The notes beneath the pieces were generated by a model. That model did not search any database, was not told the origin of the DNA, and was given only the letters and a program-made list of their open reading frames with translations. From Amycolatopsis rubida (GTDB lineage Bacteria > Actinomycetota > Actinomycetes > Mycobacteriales > Pseudonocardiaceae), in NCBI RefSeq assembly GCF_900115345.1, contig NZ_FOWC01000001.1, positions 1,612,001-1,676,000 on the forward strand: DNA of 64,000 nucleotides, written 5' to 3'. Below, piece by piece: positions 41,787-50,254 of this stretch. The first letter of the stretch is position 1; every line of letters starts with the position of its first letter. The position numbers and the translations under genes were made by a program.

Positions 41787-42391
41787 GGCTTCATCAGCAC
41801 CGAGGCCGAGGGATAGTCGCTGGCCCAGCCTTCCGGCAGCGGGGCGATGAAGACGTTTTCGGTGCGGGTGCGGGTGATCCGCCAGGTGTCGCCGACGCGG
41901 CGGAACGCGTTGTTCAACCGGCTGGACCGCAGGAGCGCTTTCCCGTCCGAGAACAGCCACGGCTGCATGTGGATCCATTGCCCGGTGGCCTCGTCGCCGT
42001 CCACGCGAATCTGCTCGGAGGTGAGATAGTGCGCGTTCAGCAGAAGTTCGGGGTCCTTCTTCTCGCCCCAGAACCGCTGAAAATGCGCCCGGATAGCCGC
42101 GGCGCCTTCGGCCCGCCCGAACTGCCCGTCGTAGTACTCGCCGACGCCCTCCCAGACCGCGTCCTCGGTGTAGAGCTCCATGATGAGGTCGATCCGCTCA
42201 TCGTCGCCGGTGAGTCCGAACTCGGGGCAGGGCGTGTCGCAGAGGAACATGTAGCGCGCCTGTACCCGGCGGATCTCCGCCTCGGCCTCGAGCACCCCAA
42301 CCCGCCGCACGAGCCCCGCGACGGTCTCCTCCAACGCGGCCACCCGCCGGTCCTGGCTGCTGTCGGACAGTGCGGAGTGCTCGAAAGACAT
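41783..42391 (-). CDS. iacI: SnoaL/NTF2-like protein (IacI-like)
   Basis: 202 residues from ATG 42391, which has GAGGAAA 5 bases upstream. A short coiled N-terminus (ALEETVAGLVRRVGVLEAEAEIRRVQARYMFLCDTPCPE) precedes a SnoaL_4-type cone fold: IDLIMELYTEDAVWEGVGEYYDGQFGRAEGAAAIRAHFQRFWG, NAHYLTSEQIRVDGDEATGQW, and RRVGDTWRITRTRTENVF. IacI has been linked to the early steps of indole-3-acetate transformation but its chemistry is unclear. It is coupled to the response regulator downstream. Confidence 0.82.
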   Translation of the reverse strand: MSFEHSALSDSSQDRRVAALEETVAGLVRRVGVLEAEAEIRRVQARYMFLCDTPCPEFGLTGDDERIDLIMELYTEDAVWEGVGEYYDGQFGRAEGAAAIRAHFQRFWGEKKDPELLLNAHYLTSEQIRVDGDEATGQWIHMQPWLFSDGKALLRSSRLNNAFRRVGDTWRITRTRTENVFIAPLPEGWASDYPSASVLMKP

Positions 42392-43186
42392 CGTTTTCCT
42401 CACTAGGGAAGGCGGGAGGGCGGGCGCTTCAGTGCCGGGGTTGGCCTTTCGGTGCGGTTTTCGGCTCGTTGACAGGGTAACCGGACCGCTCCGCGCGTTG
42501 GCAGCTTGTGACCAGCCTCTGCCGGGGCTGGAAGGGTTGTCAATCGAAACGGGGAGTTATGCGCGGCGTGTTTCAACCGGGTGGTGGGGGTTATCAATGG
42601 ACGGGTTGGCCGGTGGACAACGCCTTGGGGATGCTTGGGGCGGATGATGTCCTGTTCGGAGCAGCGGGGCGGGATGGCGGGTGTGGGCGGGGCAGGAACG
42701 CTGCGCCTCCCCGGGAGTTCTTCGCTGTTGGTGGTCGGGGATGCCGCTGTTTCCTGGCGGGTTGGCTGCTGTTCTCCAGGTGCTCTTGGCCGTTGGCGGG
42801 CGGGGAGCGGCCGTTTCCCCGGAGATCTCCTGGCCATTGGCGAGTGGGTTGGTTGCTGTTGCGGGGGTGTTGTCGGTGGTTGGCGGGTGGGTTGGTTGCT
42901 GTTGCGGGGGTGTTGTCGGTGGTTGGCGGGTGGGTTGGTTGCTGTTGCCGGAGTGCTCTCGGTGATTGGCCGATGGGTTGGTTGCTGTTCGCCGCGCCCC
43001 CTCGGTCATTGACAGGTGGGAGCGCTTGCCCTCCCTCGGGAGCACTTGGTCGTTGGCGGCGATACTGCCGTTTCTCCGGGAACGCTTGGTCACTGGCGGG
43101 CGCGCCGGGCCGCAAATTATGCAGCTCTCGCGGGGGCCGCGATAACGTTGCGGTATGTGCGTTTCCATGGGTAGCGGTCGTCGGCG
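42392..43186. other. Intergenic region dominated by degenerate repeats
   Basis: About 795 bases between iacI and the TetR gene. The first ~30 bases hold the iacI ribosome-binding site. From about 42750 to 43100 the DNA is a series of related ~43-bp units (listed separately). Long frames here give Gln/Thr/Pro or Gly/Trp/Val-rich repeats whose frame is broken by the 43-base period; I see no gene. Confidence 0.6.
42754..43100. repeat. Array of about nine degenerate ~43-bp repeats
   Basis: An anchor TTGGCGGG (or CTGGC/TTGAC) recurs near 42755, 42794, 42838, 42881, 42924, 42967, 43010, 43054 and 43094, mostly 43 bases apart. Units starting at 42844 and 42887 are identical or nearly so (GTGGGTTGGTTGCTGTTGCG...); later ones diverge. 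There are no unique spacers, so it is not CRISPR. A 43-base period excludes a coding repeat. Confidence 0.85.
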
Positions 43187-43732
43187 ATGAGCGCGGCTCA
43201 GCGGGCCGACGCCCGGGAGAACCGGGAGCGGATCGTCGAGATCGCCCGCGAAGCGATCGCCTCCTCGGGAGAGTTGCGGCTGAACGCGGTGGCCAAGTCG
43301 GCCGGGGTCGGGCAGGGAACGCTCTACCGGCACTTCCCTACCCGAGAGGACCTGCTTGCCGAGGTGTACCGGCAGGAGGTGGAGGACCTGGCCGCGCTGG
43401 CTCCGGAACTGCTGGCTGCCAGTGAACCGGTCGAGGCGCTGTCCCGCTGGTTCGACCGGATCGCCGAATACGCACGAGTCAAACGCGGCGTCTTCGCGGC
43501 ACTGGAAACCGCGGTGTGGAAAGGCCTGTCCGAAGAAAGCCACGGCCCGCTCGGCGACGCCATCACCCTCCTGCTCGACGCTGGGAAGGCCGAAGGAACC
43601 ATCCGCCCCGACATCGACGCCCGGGACCTGTTCATTTTGTCGGGCTATCTGACGCGCCTTGACGAGGACGAGTGGGATTCCCGTGCTCGCCACCTCCTGG
43701 ACGTCCTGCTGCAAGGAGTCCTTTCCCGCTGA
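43187..43732 (+). CDS. TetR family transcriptional regulator
   Basis: 181 residues. The helix-turn-helix is at ~15-60 (RERIVEIAREAIASSGELRLNAVAKSAGVGQGTLYRHFPTREDLLAEVYRQEVEDLA). The C-terminal domain matches a short SCO-type ligand domain (EALSRWFDRIAEYARVKRGVFAALETAVW). It is single and flanked by long non-coding DNA on both sides. No symmetric operator is obvious in the GC-rich upstream region, so targets are unknown. Confidence 0.9.
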   Translation: MSAAQRADARENRERIVEIAREAIASSGELRLNAVAKSAGVGQGTLYRHFPTREDLLAEVYRQEVEDLAALAPELLAASEPVEALSRWFDRIAEYARVKRGVFAALETAVWKGLSEESHGPLGDAITLLLDAGKAEGTIRPDIDARDLFILSGYLTRLDEDEWDSRARHLLDVLLQGVLSR

Positions 43733-44396
43733 CCTGGGCCGTGGCTCAGTGTGCCGAGCGGAGGTCGGCGGGGCGGCTTTCCGGTCGGCCGGGCAACCTG
43801 ATGGCGCTTGCCTTTCATGCATAACCGGCGGATCGGTGCAGATGAGGTCTGCTTGCAAGGCAACGGATCACGCGCAACTGGCACCGATCGCGACGTGGTT
43901 ATCGGGGTGCGGCAGGCGTGCTGCGCTAGATGACGCCATGTGATGTTGTGGTGCATCGGTGAGGTGATGCGCTGCGCGGGTGTGTGGCGGGGCAGGCACC
44001 CGCGCGGTCGGGCGATTGTGGCGTGGTGCTATTGCGGATTGGCGATCCCGGCGTGCAGGAGTGGCACGGGGCAGTGAGCGCGATGCAGTGCCGAGACAAG
44101 TGGCGCGAGACAGCGATCGCAGCGGATGTGGCGCGGCGAGCGGTCACCCAGGCGCGGTGAATACGCGCGCGGCACATATCGCGGAGTGAGTGGAGCGCGT
44201 CGTGCGGTGACCGCCGTGGGGCGGACGCGGTGGGGTGCAGGCAGCAAGCTCTGCCGAAAAGTTCAGGAAACTCAGCGCGAGATCCGGCCGAAAGCCGAAG
44301 CGTCGGACGTCGTGTCCATATTGGACGGGCCGCTCGCGTGTGCGGCCGGCCCGGTCCCCCAGATTTCCCCAGTGGTGGTGCTGTCGGTGGTTTAGT
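43733..44396. other. Intergenic stretch without recognisable genes
   Basis: About 660 bases. Frames on both strands are short and compositionally random (Arg/Ser/Cys-rich), with no ribosome-binding sites or motifs. I see no RNA gene and no clear repeat beyond loosely similar GGCGGGGCAGG-type pieces. Confidence 0.5.
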
Positions 44397-44609
44397 TCAG
44401 GAGGCGACGGCCAGGCGGACCCGGCGGTCGCGGGCGTAGGAGACCAGTTCCCGGACCTCGTCGGTGGTGATGATGCGGACTGCGTCTTCGAGGATCTCGG
44501 CTGTGGCCACCTGCAGCGGCCAGGAACGCAGGCCGGGAGCGGGTTCGTGCCAGAACCACTGGCCTTGGGCGAGATCCTCGGCGGCGACGGTTGGTTCGTC
44601 GGTGTTCAT
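44397..44609 (-). CDS. Small hypothetical protein, 70 aa
   Basis: A short acidic protein with a protein-like composition: TVAAEDLAQGQWFWHEPAPGLRSWPLQVATAEILEDAVRIITTDEVRELVSYA. The pattern resembles a small beta-barrel (strand-turn-strand) domain. No known family is recognised and there is no signal peptide. It is isolated between two non-coding stretches. It could be a real small gene or chance; codon use favours the former. Confidence 0.55.
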   Translation of the reverse strand: MNTDEPTVAAEDLAQGQWFWHEPAPGLRSWPLQVATAEILEDAVRIITTDEVRELVSYARDRRVRLAVAS

Positions 44610-44930
44610 GCGTGCAGCCTAACTTGCACCACCGACAGAAAATCGCTCTACCGGACATCCCGGGACAACCCCGGAGGAAGCGCAAGAAGTGAACGCGGAT
44701 TCGAGGTTAGTTCCTGCTGGTCGGGAGGATGCGCGCCGGCTGGCGGGTGGCGTGGGTCACGCGGGCTTTGCCGGTTGGCGGGCGGGTTGGGAGCGGGGTG
44801 CGAAAGTAAGGGGCGGTGACCTGGTCCCGCTTAGCGGCGGATTCGGGTGGATTTTGCACGGCTGGGCGGCCTGCCCTAGGCTTCGCCGGTCACCGCGCAC
44901 ACACCGGGGGTTTCCGGGACGAGAGGAACG
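44610..44930. other. Intergenic stretch, no feature seen
   Basis: About 320 bases between the 70-residue gene and the membrane protein gene. Apart from GAGAGGA before the next gene and presumed promoters, nothing is recognised. Confidence 0.5.
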
Positions 44931-45491
44931 GTGCGAATGGCTTTGCGCGACCCCGAGGCGTACCGCGACATCGATCTGCCGACGATTCTCCGGATGGAGC
45001 GGCGGCTTCCCTGGTACGGCTGGCCGCACCTGCCGTTGGGGCTGCTGGTCTGCGTGGCCGCGATCCTCGCCGCCTACCGGGTTCCGGTTTCGAATCACCT
45101 GACGACCGCGCTGGTCGCGGGTGGCGGGGTGGTCGGCGGGTTTTCCGGTTACGGGTGCGGGCTGGTCATGGTCAGCACTCCGGGTCTGGTCCAGACCGGC
45201 TACCTGAACTGGCGGCGCACCCGGGTGCTGCGGGTGGTGCTCATCGTGCTGGGCGGGTTGTCCGCGGCGTCGATGGTGGTCGTGGTCGCGTGCCATATTT
45301 CGTTGCTGGCCGGGGCTTCCGACCAGCATCCGTTCCGGCTTTCGGTGCAGGCCGGGTTGTATCTGGTGCTCGTCGTCGCCAACACCGTTCTCGCCGGGCT
45401 GGAGGCGTGGCAGTTGTCGAAGGTGCTGCGCGAGCCGGTTGCCGAGGCGGTCGCGGAGCCGGCGGGGCCGGTGCGGGTTCGGCTTGGCTGA
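44931..45491 (+). CDS. Four-helix membrane protein, unknown function
   Basis: 186 residues. A charged N-terminus (RDPEAYRDIDLPTILRMERRLP) precedes four hydrophobic segments: LPLGLLVCVAAILAAY, LVAGGGVVGGFSGYGCGLVMV, VVLIVLGGLSAASMVVVVAC and AGLYLVLVVANTVLAGLEAW. The C-terminal tail is cytoplasmic. No enzyme motif is visible. GAGAGGA sits 4 bases before GTG 44931 and 10 before ATG 44937, so either could start. It is convergent with the thioesterase gene 20 bases away. Confidence 0.75.
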   Translation: MRMALRDPEAYRDIDLPTILRMERRLPWYGWPHLPLGLLVCVAAILAAYRVPVSNHLTTALVAGGGVVGGFSGYGCGLVMVSTPGLVQTGYLNWRRTRVLRVVLIVLGGLSAASMVVVVACHISLLAGASDQHPFRLSVQAGLYLVLVVANTVLAGLEAWQLSKVLREPVAEAVAEPAGPVRVRLG

Positions 45492-45511
45492 ACTGTCTAC
45501 ATCGGACTGAA

Positions 45512-46336
45512 TCAGCGCCTGCGCAGCAGTACTTCTTGCGTCACCGAGGCAACGAGCCGTCCGTCGGTGGTGAAGAATTCGCCGTGGGTCAGGCCTCGGG
45601 TGCTCGCGTAGCTGGGGCTTTCCATGTCGAACAGCAGCCATTCGTCCGCGCGGAACGGGCGGTGGAACCACACCGCGTGATCCAGCGACGTCAGCTGCGG
45701 CTCGCCCGGGTCGTCGCGGTGGGGCAGCAGGGCGGTGCCCGCGAGGCGAATGTCGGAGATGTAGGTGAGCGCGCAGACGTGCGCCAGCGGGGCGTCCGGC
45801 AGCGCGTCCTTCGCCCGGACCCAGATCTGCTGACGCGGGCCGCGGCCAGTGTCGGGCAGGCCGGTTTCCGGGCTGCTGACGAAGCGGACCTCGATGGCGG
45901 ACAGGACGATCGGCGAGCGGTCCTGCTCGACGACGCCCGCCTCGTCCGGGGCGGGGACGTCCGGCATCCGCGCCTGGTGCGCACTGCTTTCCGCCTCGGT
46001 CTGGAACGACGCGGACAGGCTGAAAATGCTCTCGCCGTTCTGGATCGCGACGACCCGGCGCGTGGTGAACGAACCGCCGTCGCGGGTGCGCTCGACCTCG
46101 TAGATGATCGGCATGTCGGTGCGTCCGCCGCGGATGAAATAGCCGTGCAGCGAGTGCACGTGCCGCGCCGCGGGCACGGTCGCGCCGGCCGCGGTGAGCG
46201 CCTGCGCCGCGACCTGACCGCCGAACGCCCGCTGCGGCGAACCCTGGTGGCACCAGCCGCGGAACAGGTTCAGCTCGAGCGGTTCGAGCTTCAGCAGCTG
46301 GTCTAGCCCGGTCCGGGTCGGATCGATCGTCGTCAC
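45512..46336 (-). CDS. tesB: Acyl-CoA thioesterase II (TesB family)
   Basis: 274 residues with the double hot-dog fold. The first repeat has FRGWCHQGSPQRAFGGQVAAQAL and HVHSLHGYFIRGGRTDMPIIYEVERTRDGGSFTTRRVVAIQ. The second has SLDHAVWFHRPFRADEWLLFDMESPSYASTRGLTHGEFFTTDGRLVASVTQEVLLR. Residues expected for the Asp/Gln/Ser-Thr oxyanion site are within these repeats. It cleaves medium- to long-chain acyl-CoA in the cytoplasm. GTG 46336 is preceded by TAGACT at 6-base spacing, a leaderless arrangement; it follows the alpha/beta-hydrolase gene by 21 bases. Confidence 0.93.
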   Translation of the reverse strand: MTTIDPTRTGLDQLLKLEPLELNLFRGWCHQGSPQRAFGGQVAAQALTAAGATVPAARHVHSLHGYFIRGGRTDMPIIYEVERTRDGGSFTTRRVVAIQNGESIFSLSASFQTEAESSAHQARMPDVPAPDEAGVVEQDRSPIVLSAIEVRFVSSPETGLPDTGRGPRQQIWVRAKDALPDAPLAHVCALTYISDIRLAGTALLPHRDDPGEPQLTSLDHAVWFHRPFRADEWLLFDMESPSYASTRGLTHGEFFTTDGRLVASVTQEVLLRRR

Positions 46337-46342
46337 CCGGCC

Positions 46343-46348
46343 AGTCTA
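46343..46348 (-). promoter_or_regulatory. Candidate -10 hexamer TAGACT for leaderless tesB
   Basis: On the minus strand TAGACT, 6 bases, then GTG 46336. It lies in the short gap after the alpha/beta-hydrolase gene, so tesB may have its own transcript. Confidence 0.45.
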
Positions 46349-46357
46349 AGCGCCTGC

Positions 46358-47086
46358 TCAGTCGCTTCGCGGGGGGAGCAGCGCCGCCACCGCGGCTGGA
46401 TCCTCGACATGCGCGTTGTGCCCGAGCCCGGACAGGACCACTGCCTCGGGAACAAGGGCCCGCAGCTGCTCGGGACGGCACATCGGATCGTTTTCCCCGG
46501 TGGCGAGCACCACCGGGCAGCGCGCGGCCGCCAGCAGGCTCGGCATTTCCGGGCGGCCGACGCCGAAGGCGGGTGGATCAAGGACCAGCCGCCAGCCGTC
46601 GGCGGTTTCGGTGACGCCGTCCGGGTCTGCCGGAGCCAGCCCGGTCAGGCCGGAGATCTTCAAAGAGGCGGTTTCGGCCTCCTCTTGAGTGTCGAACTGC
46701 CGCGGTGGACGCGCTGCCATCGCGGCGGCACGGGCCAGGTCGTCTCCGCTCCACGCCACCTTGATGCCCACTGCCAGCACACTGCTGACGTCGAGCCCAT
46801 AGCGGCCGCTCGCCAGCTCCAGCGCGACGACGCCGCCGAGAGAATGGCCGAGGACGGCGACCGGGCCGGGCTCGTCCAGCGCCTCGGCGACCGCGGCGGC
46901 GAGCGCCTCGAACGTGTACTCGGGCAGCCGCGGCGAGCCGCCGTGGCCGGGCAGGTCCGGCGCGAGCAGCCGCTGGTCGAGCAGGCCGGCGAGGCCGTCC
47001 CAGACCGCGCCGGTGGCGCCGAGCCCGTGCAGGAGCAGGACCGGCGGTTCGCCTTCTCCGGTGACGCGCAGCTTCAGCTTTTCCAC
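46358..47086 (-). CDS. Alpha/beta-fold hydrolase
   Basis: 242 residues. Oxyanion region PPVLLLHGLGATG, nucleophile Ser in VLGHSLGGVVALEL, acid Asp in LATGENDPM, and His in LSGLGHNAHVEDP give a complete triad. The short cap domain lies between. Substrate unknown; esterase/lipase-like small-molecule hydrolysis is likely. It starts with GTG and is divergent from the P450 gene with 47 bases between, so promoters of both are in that gap. Confidence 0.88.
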   Translation of the reverse strand: MEKLKLRVTGEGEPPVLLLHGLGATGAVWDGLAGLLDQRLLAPDLPGHGGSPRLPEYTFEALAAAVAEALDEPGPVAVLGHSLGGVVALELASGRYGLDVSSVLAVGIKVAWSGDDLARAAAMAARPPRQFDTQEEAETASLKISGLTGLAPADPDGVTETADGWRLVLDPPAFGVGRPEMPSLLAAARCPVVLATGENDPMCRPEQLRALVPEAVVLSGLGHNAHVEDPAAVAALLPPRSD

Positions 47087-47121
47087 CGGACGGATCTTTC
47101 CGCAGGCGGCGGTCTCGGGGC

Positions 47122-47127
47122 TAGGGT
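47122..47127 (+). promoter_or_regulatory. Candidate -10 hexamer TAGGGT for the leaderless P450 gene
   Basis: TAGGGT, 6 bases, then GTG 47134. There is no Shine-Dalgarno sequence between. Confidence 0.5.
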
Positions 47128-47133
47128 CGAGAC

Positions 47134-48405
47134 GTGTCGAGTGCTGTCATCGCCGACCCGGACACCTACGTCACGGGCGTGCCTTACGACCTGCTTGCCC
47201 GTCTGCGCCGGGAAACGCCGGTGACGCGGATCGATGATTTCTGGGCCGTGCTGCGCCACGCCGACGTACGGCACGTGCTCCGCACCCCTGCGGTGTTTTC
47301 GTCGCAGTTCGGCGGCACGCAGATCCGCGACCCGGCCACCGCGGAGGACCTGCGGTACGTGCGCCGGATGATGCTCAACATGGACCCGCCCGAGCACGGC
47401 AGGCTGCGCGGGCTGCTCACGAAGGCGTTCACCCCGCGCGCGGTCGGCCGGATCACGGAACGGATCGAAGGCTGGGCACGGGATCTCGTCGCGGCGGTGG
47501 CCGATCGCGGCGAATGCGATTTCGCCAAGGACATCGCCGCCGATCTGCCGTTGCTCACCCTCGCCGAGGTATTCGGGGTGCCCGAACAGGATCGCCGGCT
47601 GATGTTCGACTGGAGCAACCGCGTGATCGGCTTCCAGGACGCCGAATACGCGGTGAGCGCGACCGTCGACGCCGACGATGTCACCGACCTCGCCCGTGCC
47701 GCGCTGGCCGTGCGTCCCGAACCCGGTCCGGACGGCAAGATGCCGGATCCGCGCAGCCGCGCCGGAATGCCGGACCTCTACGCCTACGCGCACGCGCTTG
47801 GCGAGCACAAACGCGAGCACCCCGGCGACGACGTGATGAGCAACCTGATGCAGTACGTGGACGACGACGGCGGCCGCGTGTCGATTGCGGAGTTCGAGAA
47901 CCTTTTCTGGTTGTTTTCCGTAGCGGGCAACGAAACCCTGCGCAACGGCCTTCCCGGTGGAATGGCCGCGTTGCTCGCGCATCCGGAGCAGTACCGCACA
48001 CTTCTCGACGACCGAAGCTTGCTTCCCGGCGCGGTCGAGGAGATGCTGAGCTGGCACACACCCGTGATGCATTTCCGCCGCACCGCGACCCAGGACACTC
48101 GACTGTCCGATGTGGACATCAAGGCTAGCGACAAGGTCGTGGTGTGGTTTTCCTCGGCCAACCGCGACGAGTCGGTCTTTCCCGATCCGGACGTGTTCGA
48201 CGTGACGCGCGCGCCGAGCGAGCACCTGACGTTCGGCCACGGCCCGCATTTCTGCTTCGGTTCGCACCTCGCGCGGACGCAGATGCGGGCGTTGTTCGCG
48301 GCGGTGTTCGACCAGCTCGGCGAGGTCCGGCTCGCGGGCGAACCCCGCCGGCTGCGGTCGAACTTTCAGAACGGGCTCAAGAGCCTCCCGATCCGCTGGG
48401 ACTGA
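47134..48405 (+). CDS. Cytochrome P450
   Basis: 423 residues, soluble bacterial type. I-helix [16 protein letters not shown] carries the conserved acid-alcohol region (Glu-Thr), K-helix [10 protein letters not shown] has the ExxR-like region, and [28 protein letters not shown]-type sequence ends in the heme-ligand C374. Sequence character ([26 protein letters not shown], AGNET) is close to CYP families acting on sterols and lipids in actinobacteria. It needs ferredoxin and reductase partners, which are not adjacent. The reading begins at a GTG with a leaderless-type -10. The substrate is unknown. Confidence 0.93.
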   Translation: [423 protein letters not shown]

Positions 48406-48410
48406 CCGGC

Positions 48411-49169
48411 TCAGCCGAAGCCGACGAGCGAGAGCCAGCGGTCCAGGTATTCCGTGTCGCCGGTGCGGTGCGCGATCTCCGGCGACAGCCTGCCGTAGAC
48501 CATCAGCAGCAGGTCGCCCAGCGGCGCGGCCGCGGTGACCGCCGCGGTCGCCGGCGGACCCGGATGCCAGGACGGCTGATCGCCGGTCAGGTCGACCGTC
48601 CAGGACGCCGTGTGGTCGGTCGGCGCGAGGTGAATCGTGCGGTCCGGACCGTGCAGTGTACGGCGTTCGGGAACGTACTCCAACAATTGCGGCAGCGACC
48701 CGAGTTCCAGCCATTCCTCCATCGCATCGTGCGCGACTTCCGGCGCGACGGTGAATTCCCCGCTCGCAGCCAGCGTCGCGTCGGCGCGGTGGATCAGTGT
48801 CTCGTTCATGAACCGGCGTGCGTAGAACGCCGCCCGCGGCGGTCCGTTCGGGACTGGCGTGAAGACCTCCGCGTCCGGGCCCGCTTCGCGCAGGGTCGAC
48901 ACCAGCGCCTTGGCCCCGTCCGCGAGCCACGACGCCGGCCGCGCGGTGTCCACCGGATTCCGGAGTTCGTCGTCCGGCAGCCAATGGTCGGCCCGCGTCC
49001 GCACGGTTTCCTCCGCCCACCGGTGCCCGGTGCTGACGTGATCGAGCAACTGTCCGAGATTCCACTCCGGGCACGCCGCGACCCGCACCGTCCGGTCCGC
49101 GCCGTCGACAGCCGCGGCGAGGAGTTCGGTCTGCCGCAGGATCTCGGCGCAATGCTCGTGGAAGTCCAT
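48411..49169 (-). CDS. DinB/maleylpyruvate isomerase-type metal-binding protein
   Basis: 252 residues from ATG 49169, with AGAGGA upstream. The N-terminal four-helix bundle (CAEILRQTELLAAAVDGADRTVRVAACPEWNLGQLLDHVSTGHRWAEETV) and FMNETLIHRADATLA give the His residues of the DinB/mycothiol-dependent metal site. The C-terminal domain (IHLAPTDHTASWTVDL ... LGDLLLMVYGRL) is MDMPI_C-like. Family members are mycothiol-dependent isomerases or thiol transferases; the actual reaction cannot be told. It ends 5 bases from the convergent P450 gene. Confidence 0.85.
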   Translation of the reverse strand: MDFHEHCAEILRQTELLAAAVDGADRTVRVAACPEWNLGQLLDHVSTGHRWAEETVRTRADHWLPDDELRNPVDTARPASWLADGAKALVSTLREAGPDAEVFTPVPNGPPRAAFYARRFMNETLIHRADATLAASGEFTVAPEVAHDAMEEWLELGSLPQLLEYVPERRTLHGPDRTIHLAPTDHTASWTVDLTGDQPSWHPGPPATAAVTAAAPLGDLLLMVYGRLSPEIAHRTGDTEYLDRWLSLVGFG

Positions 49170-49255
49170 GGGATGTCCTCTCCGGTTCAGATCCGCTGAC
49201 ACCAGACAGTCGGAGCCGACGCAGCCATCCAGACACCGCAGCCGGAGAACCCGGG

Positions 49256-50254
49256 TTACTCCACGCTCCAGGCGTCTCCCCATTCCGCGTCGCGAGCGGC
49301 GCGGTACCGCACGCCGTGCCGCTTCGACACGACGGTCCCGGGCGCGAGCCCGTCTGCTGTGCAGAGGTCGAGTTGCACGAACCCCTTGTGCTTGCGCGGA
49401 TGCCGGATGATCCGGGCCGACGGACGGTCGACCGGTGCCGACGTGGCCGCCACGTACGAGAACTTCTCGTCCTCGAATCCCAGCGTGCCGGATTTGATCC
49501 GCCGGTGCACCCCGCTTCGGGGAAGCCGTGCGGAGAAGTGGCACCAGTCCTCGCCCGGTTTGATCGGGCAGGCGTCATCGTGCGGGCACGGTGCCACCAC
49601 GCTGCGGCCCAGCTCGCGCAAGACTTCGCGAGCCGCGCGGATCCGCGCGAACCCCGCTGGCGTGCCGGGTTCGATGAGCACGACCGTGCCGGCCTTCGCG
49701 GCGAGCCACTGGACGACGCCGGCACGGCCGCGTTCGGGAAGCTCACCGAGGACGTACGAGAGAGTGACCAGGTCGGCCTCCGGCGCCGCGGATGCGGAAT
49801 CGACCAGCCCGCGCTGCCAGACCGCGGTGCGGACGGCTGGCTCGTCGGCGCTCGCCGCCAGCTTGCGTCCCAGCGCCAGCGCGGCTGCCACCTGCTCCAG
49901 GACAGTGCACTTCTCCAGCGACGGCCAGACGTCGGCCGCGGCCCACACTGCTGCTCCGGTGCCGCCGCCGATGTCGACGTGCGTCTTCGGGGCGAATCCG
50001 GGCGCGGCGGCAGCCACCTCGCCCAGCACCGCGCTGACCGCCGCGTACGTCGCCGGCATCCGGTACCCGGCGTACGCGGCGACATCCAGCTCCGAAGAGA
50101 GGATCGGCGACGTTGCCGAGTCACCTTGTCGATAACGCTTGCTGAGCCGGTCCACGGCCTGTGCGAGCCGGGATTCCGGGAACCGGGCCAGCTCGTCGTC
50201 GAGGGCGGCGCGGAGAGCTTCGGGAAGTACTGCCACGGACAACGATTCTCCCAT
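49256..50254 (-). CDS. Rsm22-family methyltransferase-like protein
   Basis: 332 residues. The helical N-terminus (LPEALRAALDDELARFPESRLAQAVDRLSKRYRQG) and a Rossmann methyltransferase core (KTHVDIGGGTGAAVWAAADVWP, LVTLSYVLGELPERGRAGVVQWL) precede the characteristic cysteine cluster CPHDDACPI ... WCHF. This is the Rsm22 (mitochondrial/bacterial small-subunit assembly) family, thought to bind an iron-sulfur cluster. The proposed role is in ribosome assembly. The single gene is divergent from the DGPF operon with 135 bases between. Confidence 0.88.
   Translation of the reverse strand: MGESLSVAVLPEALRAALDDELARFPESRLAQAVDRLSKRYRQGDSATSPILSSELDVAAYAGYRMPATYAAVSAVLGEVAAAAPGFAPKTHVDIGGGTGAAVWAAADVWPSLEKCTVLEQVAAALALGRKLAASADEPAVRTAVWQRGLVDSASAAPEADLVTLSYVLGELPERGRAGVVQWLAAKAGTVVLIEPGTPAGFARIRAAREVLRELGRSVVAPCPHDDACPIKPGEDWCHFSARLPRSGVHRRIKSGTLGFEDEKFSYVAATSAPVDRPSARIIRHPRKHKGFVQLDLCTADGLAPGTVVSKRHGVRYRAARDAEWGDAWSVE

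Noticed and set aside
42754..43100. CRISPR array
   Set aside because: Repeats are directly adjacent with no unique spacers, degenerate, and there are no cas genes.
42557..43858. A 433-residue minus-strand frame with Asn/Gln/Thr/Pro repeats
   Set aside because: The repeats come from the 43-bp array, whose period is not a multiple of three, and the frame overlaps the real TetR gene.
44029..44247. A 72-residue minus-strand frame in the 43.7-44.4 kb gap
   Set aside because: Arg/Pro/Cys-rich, no ribosome-binding site and no hydrophobic or domain pattern.
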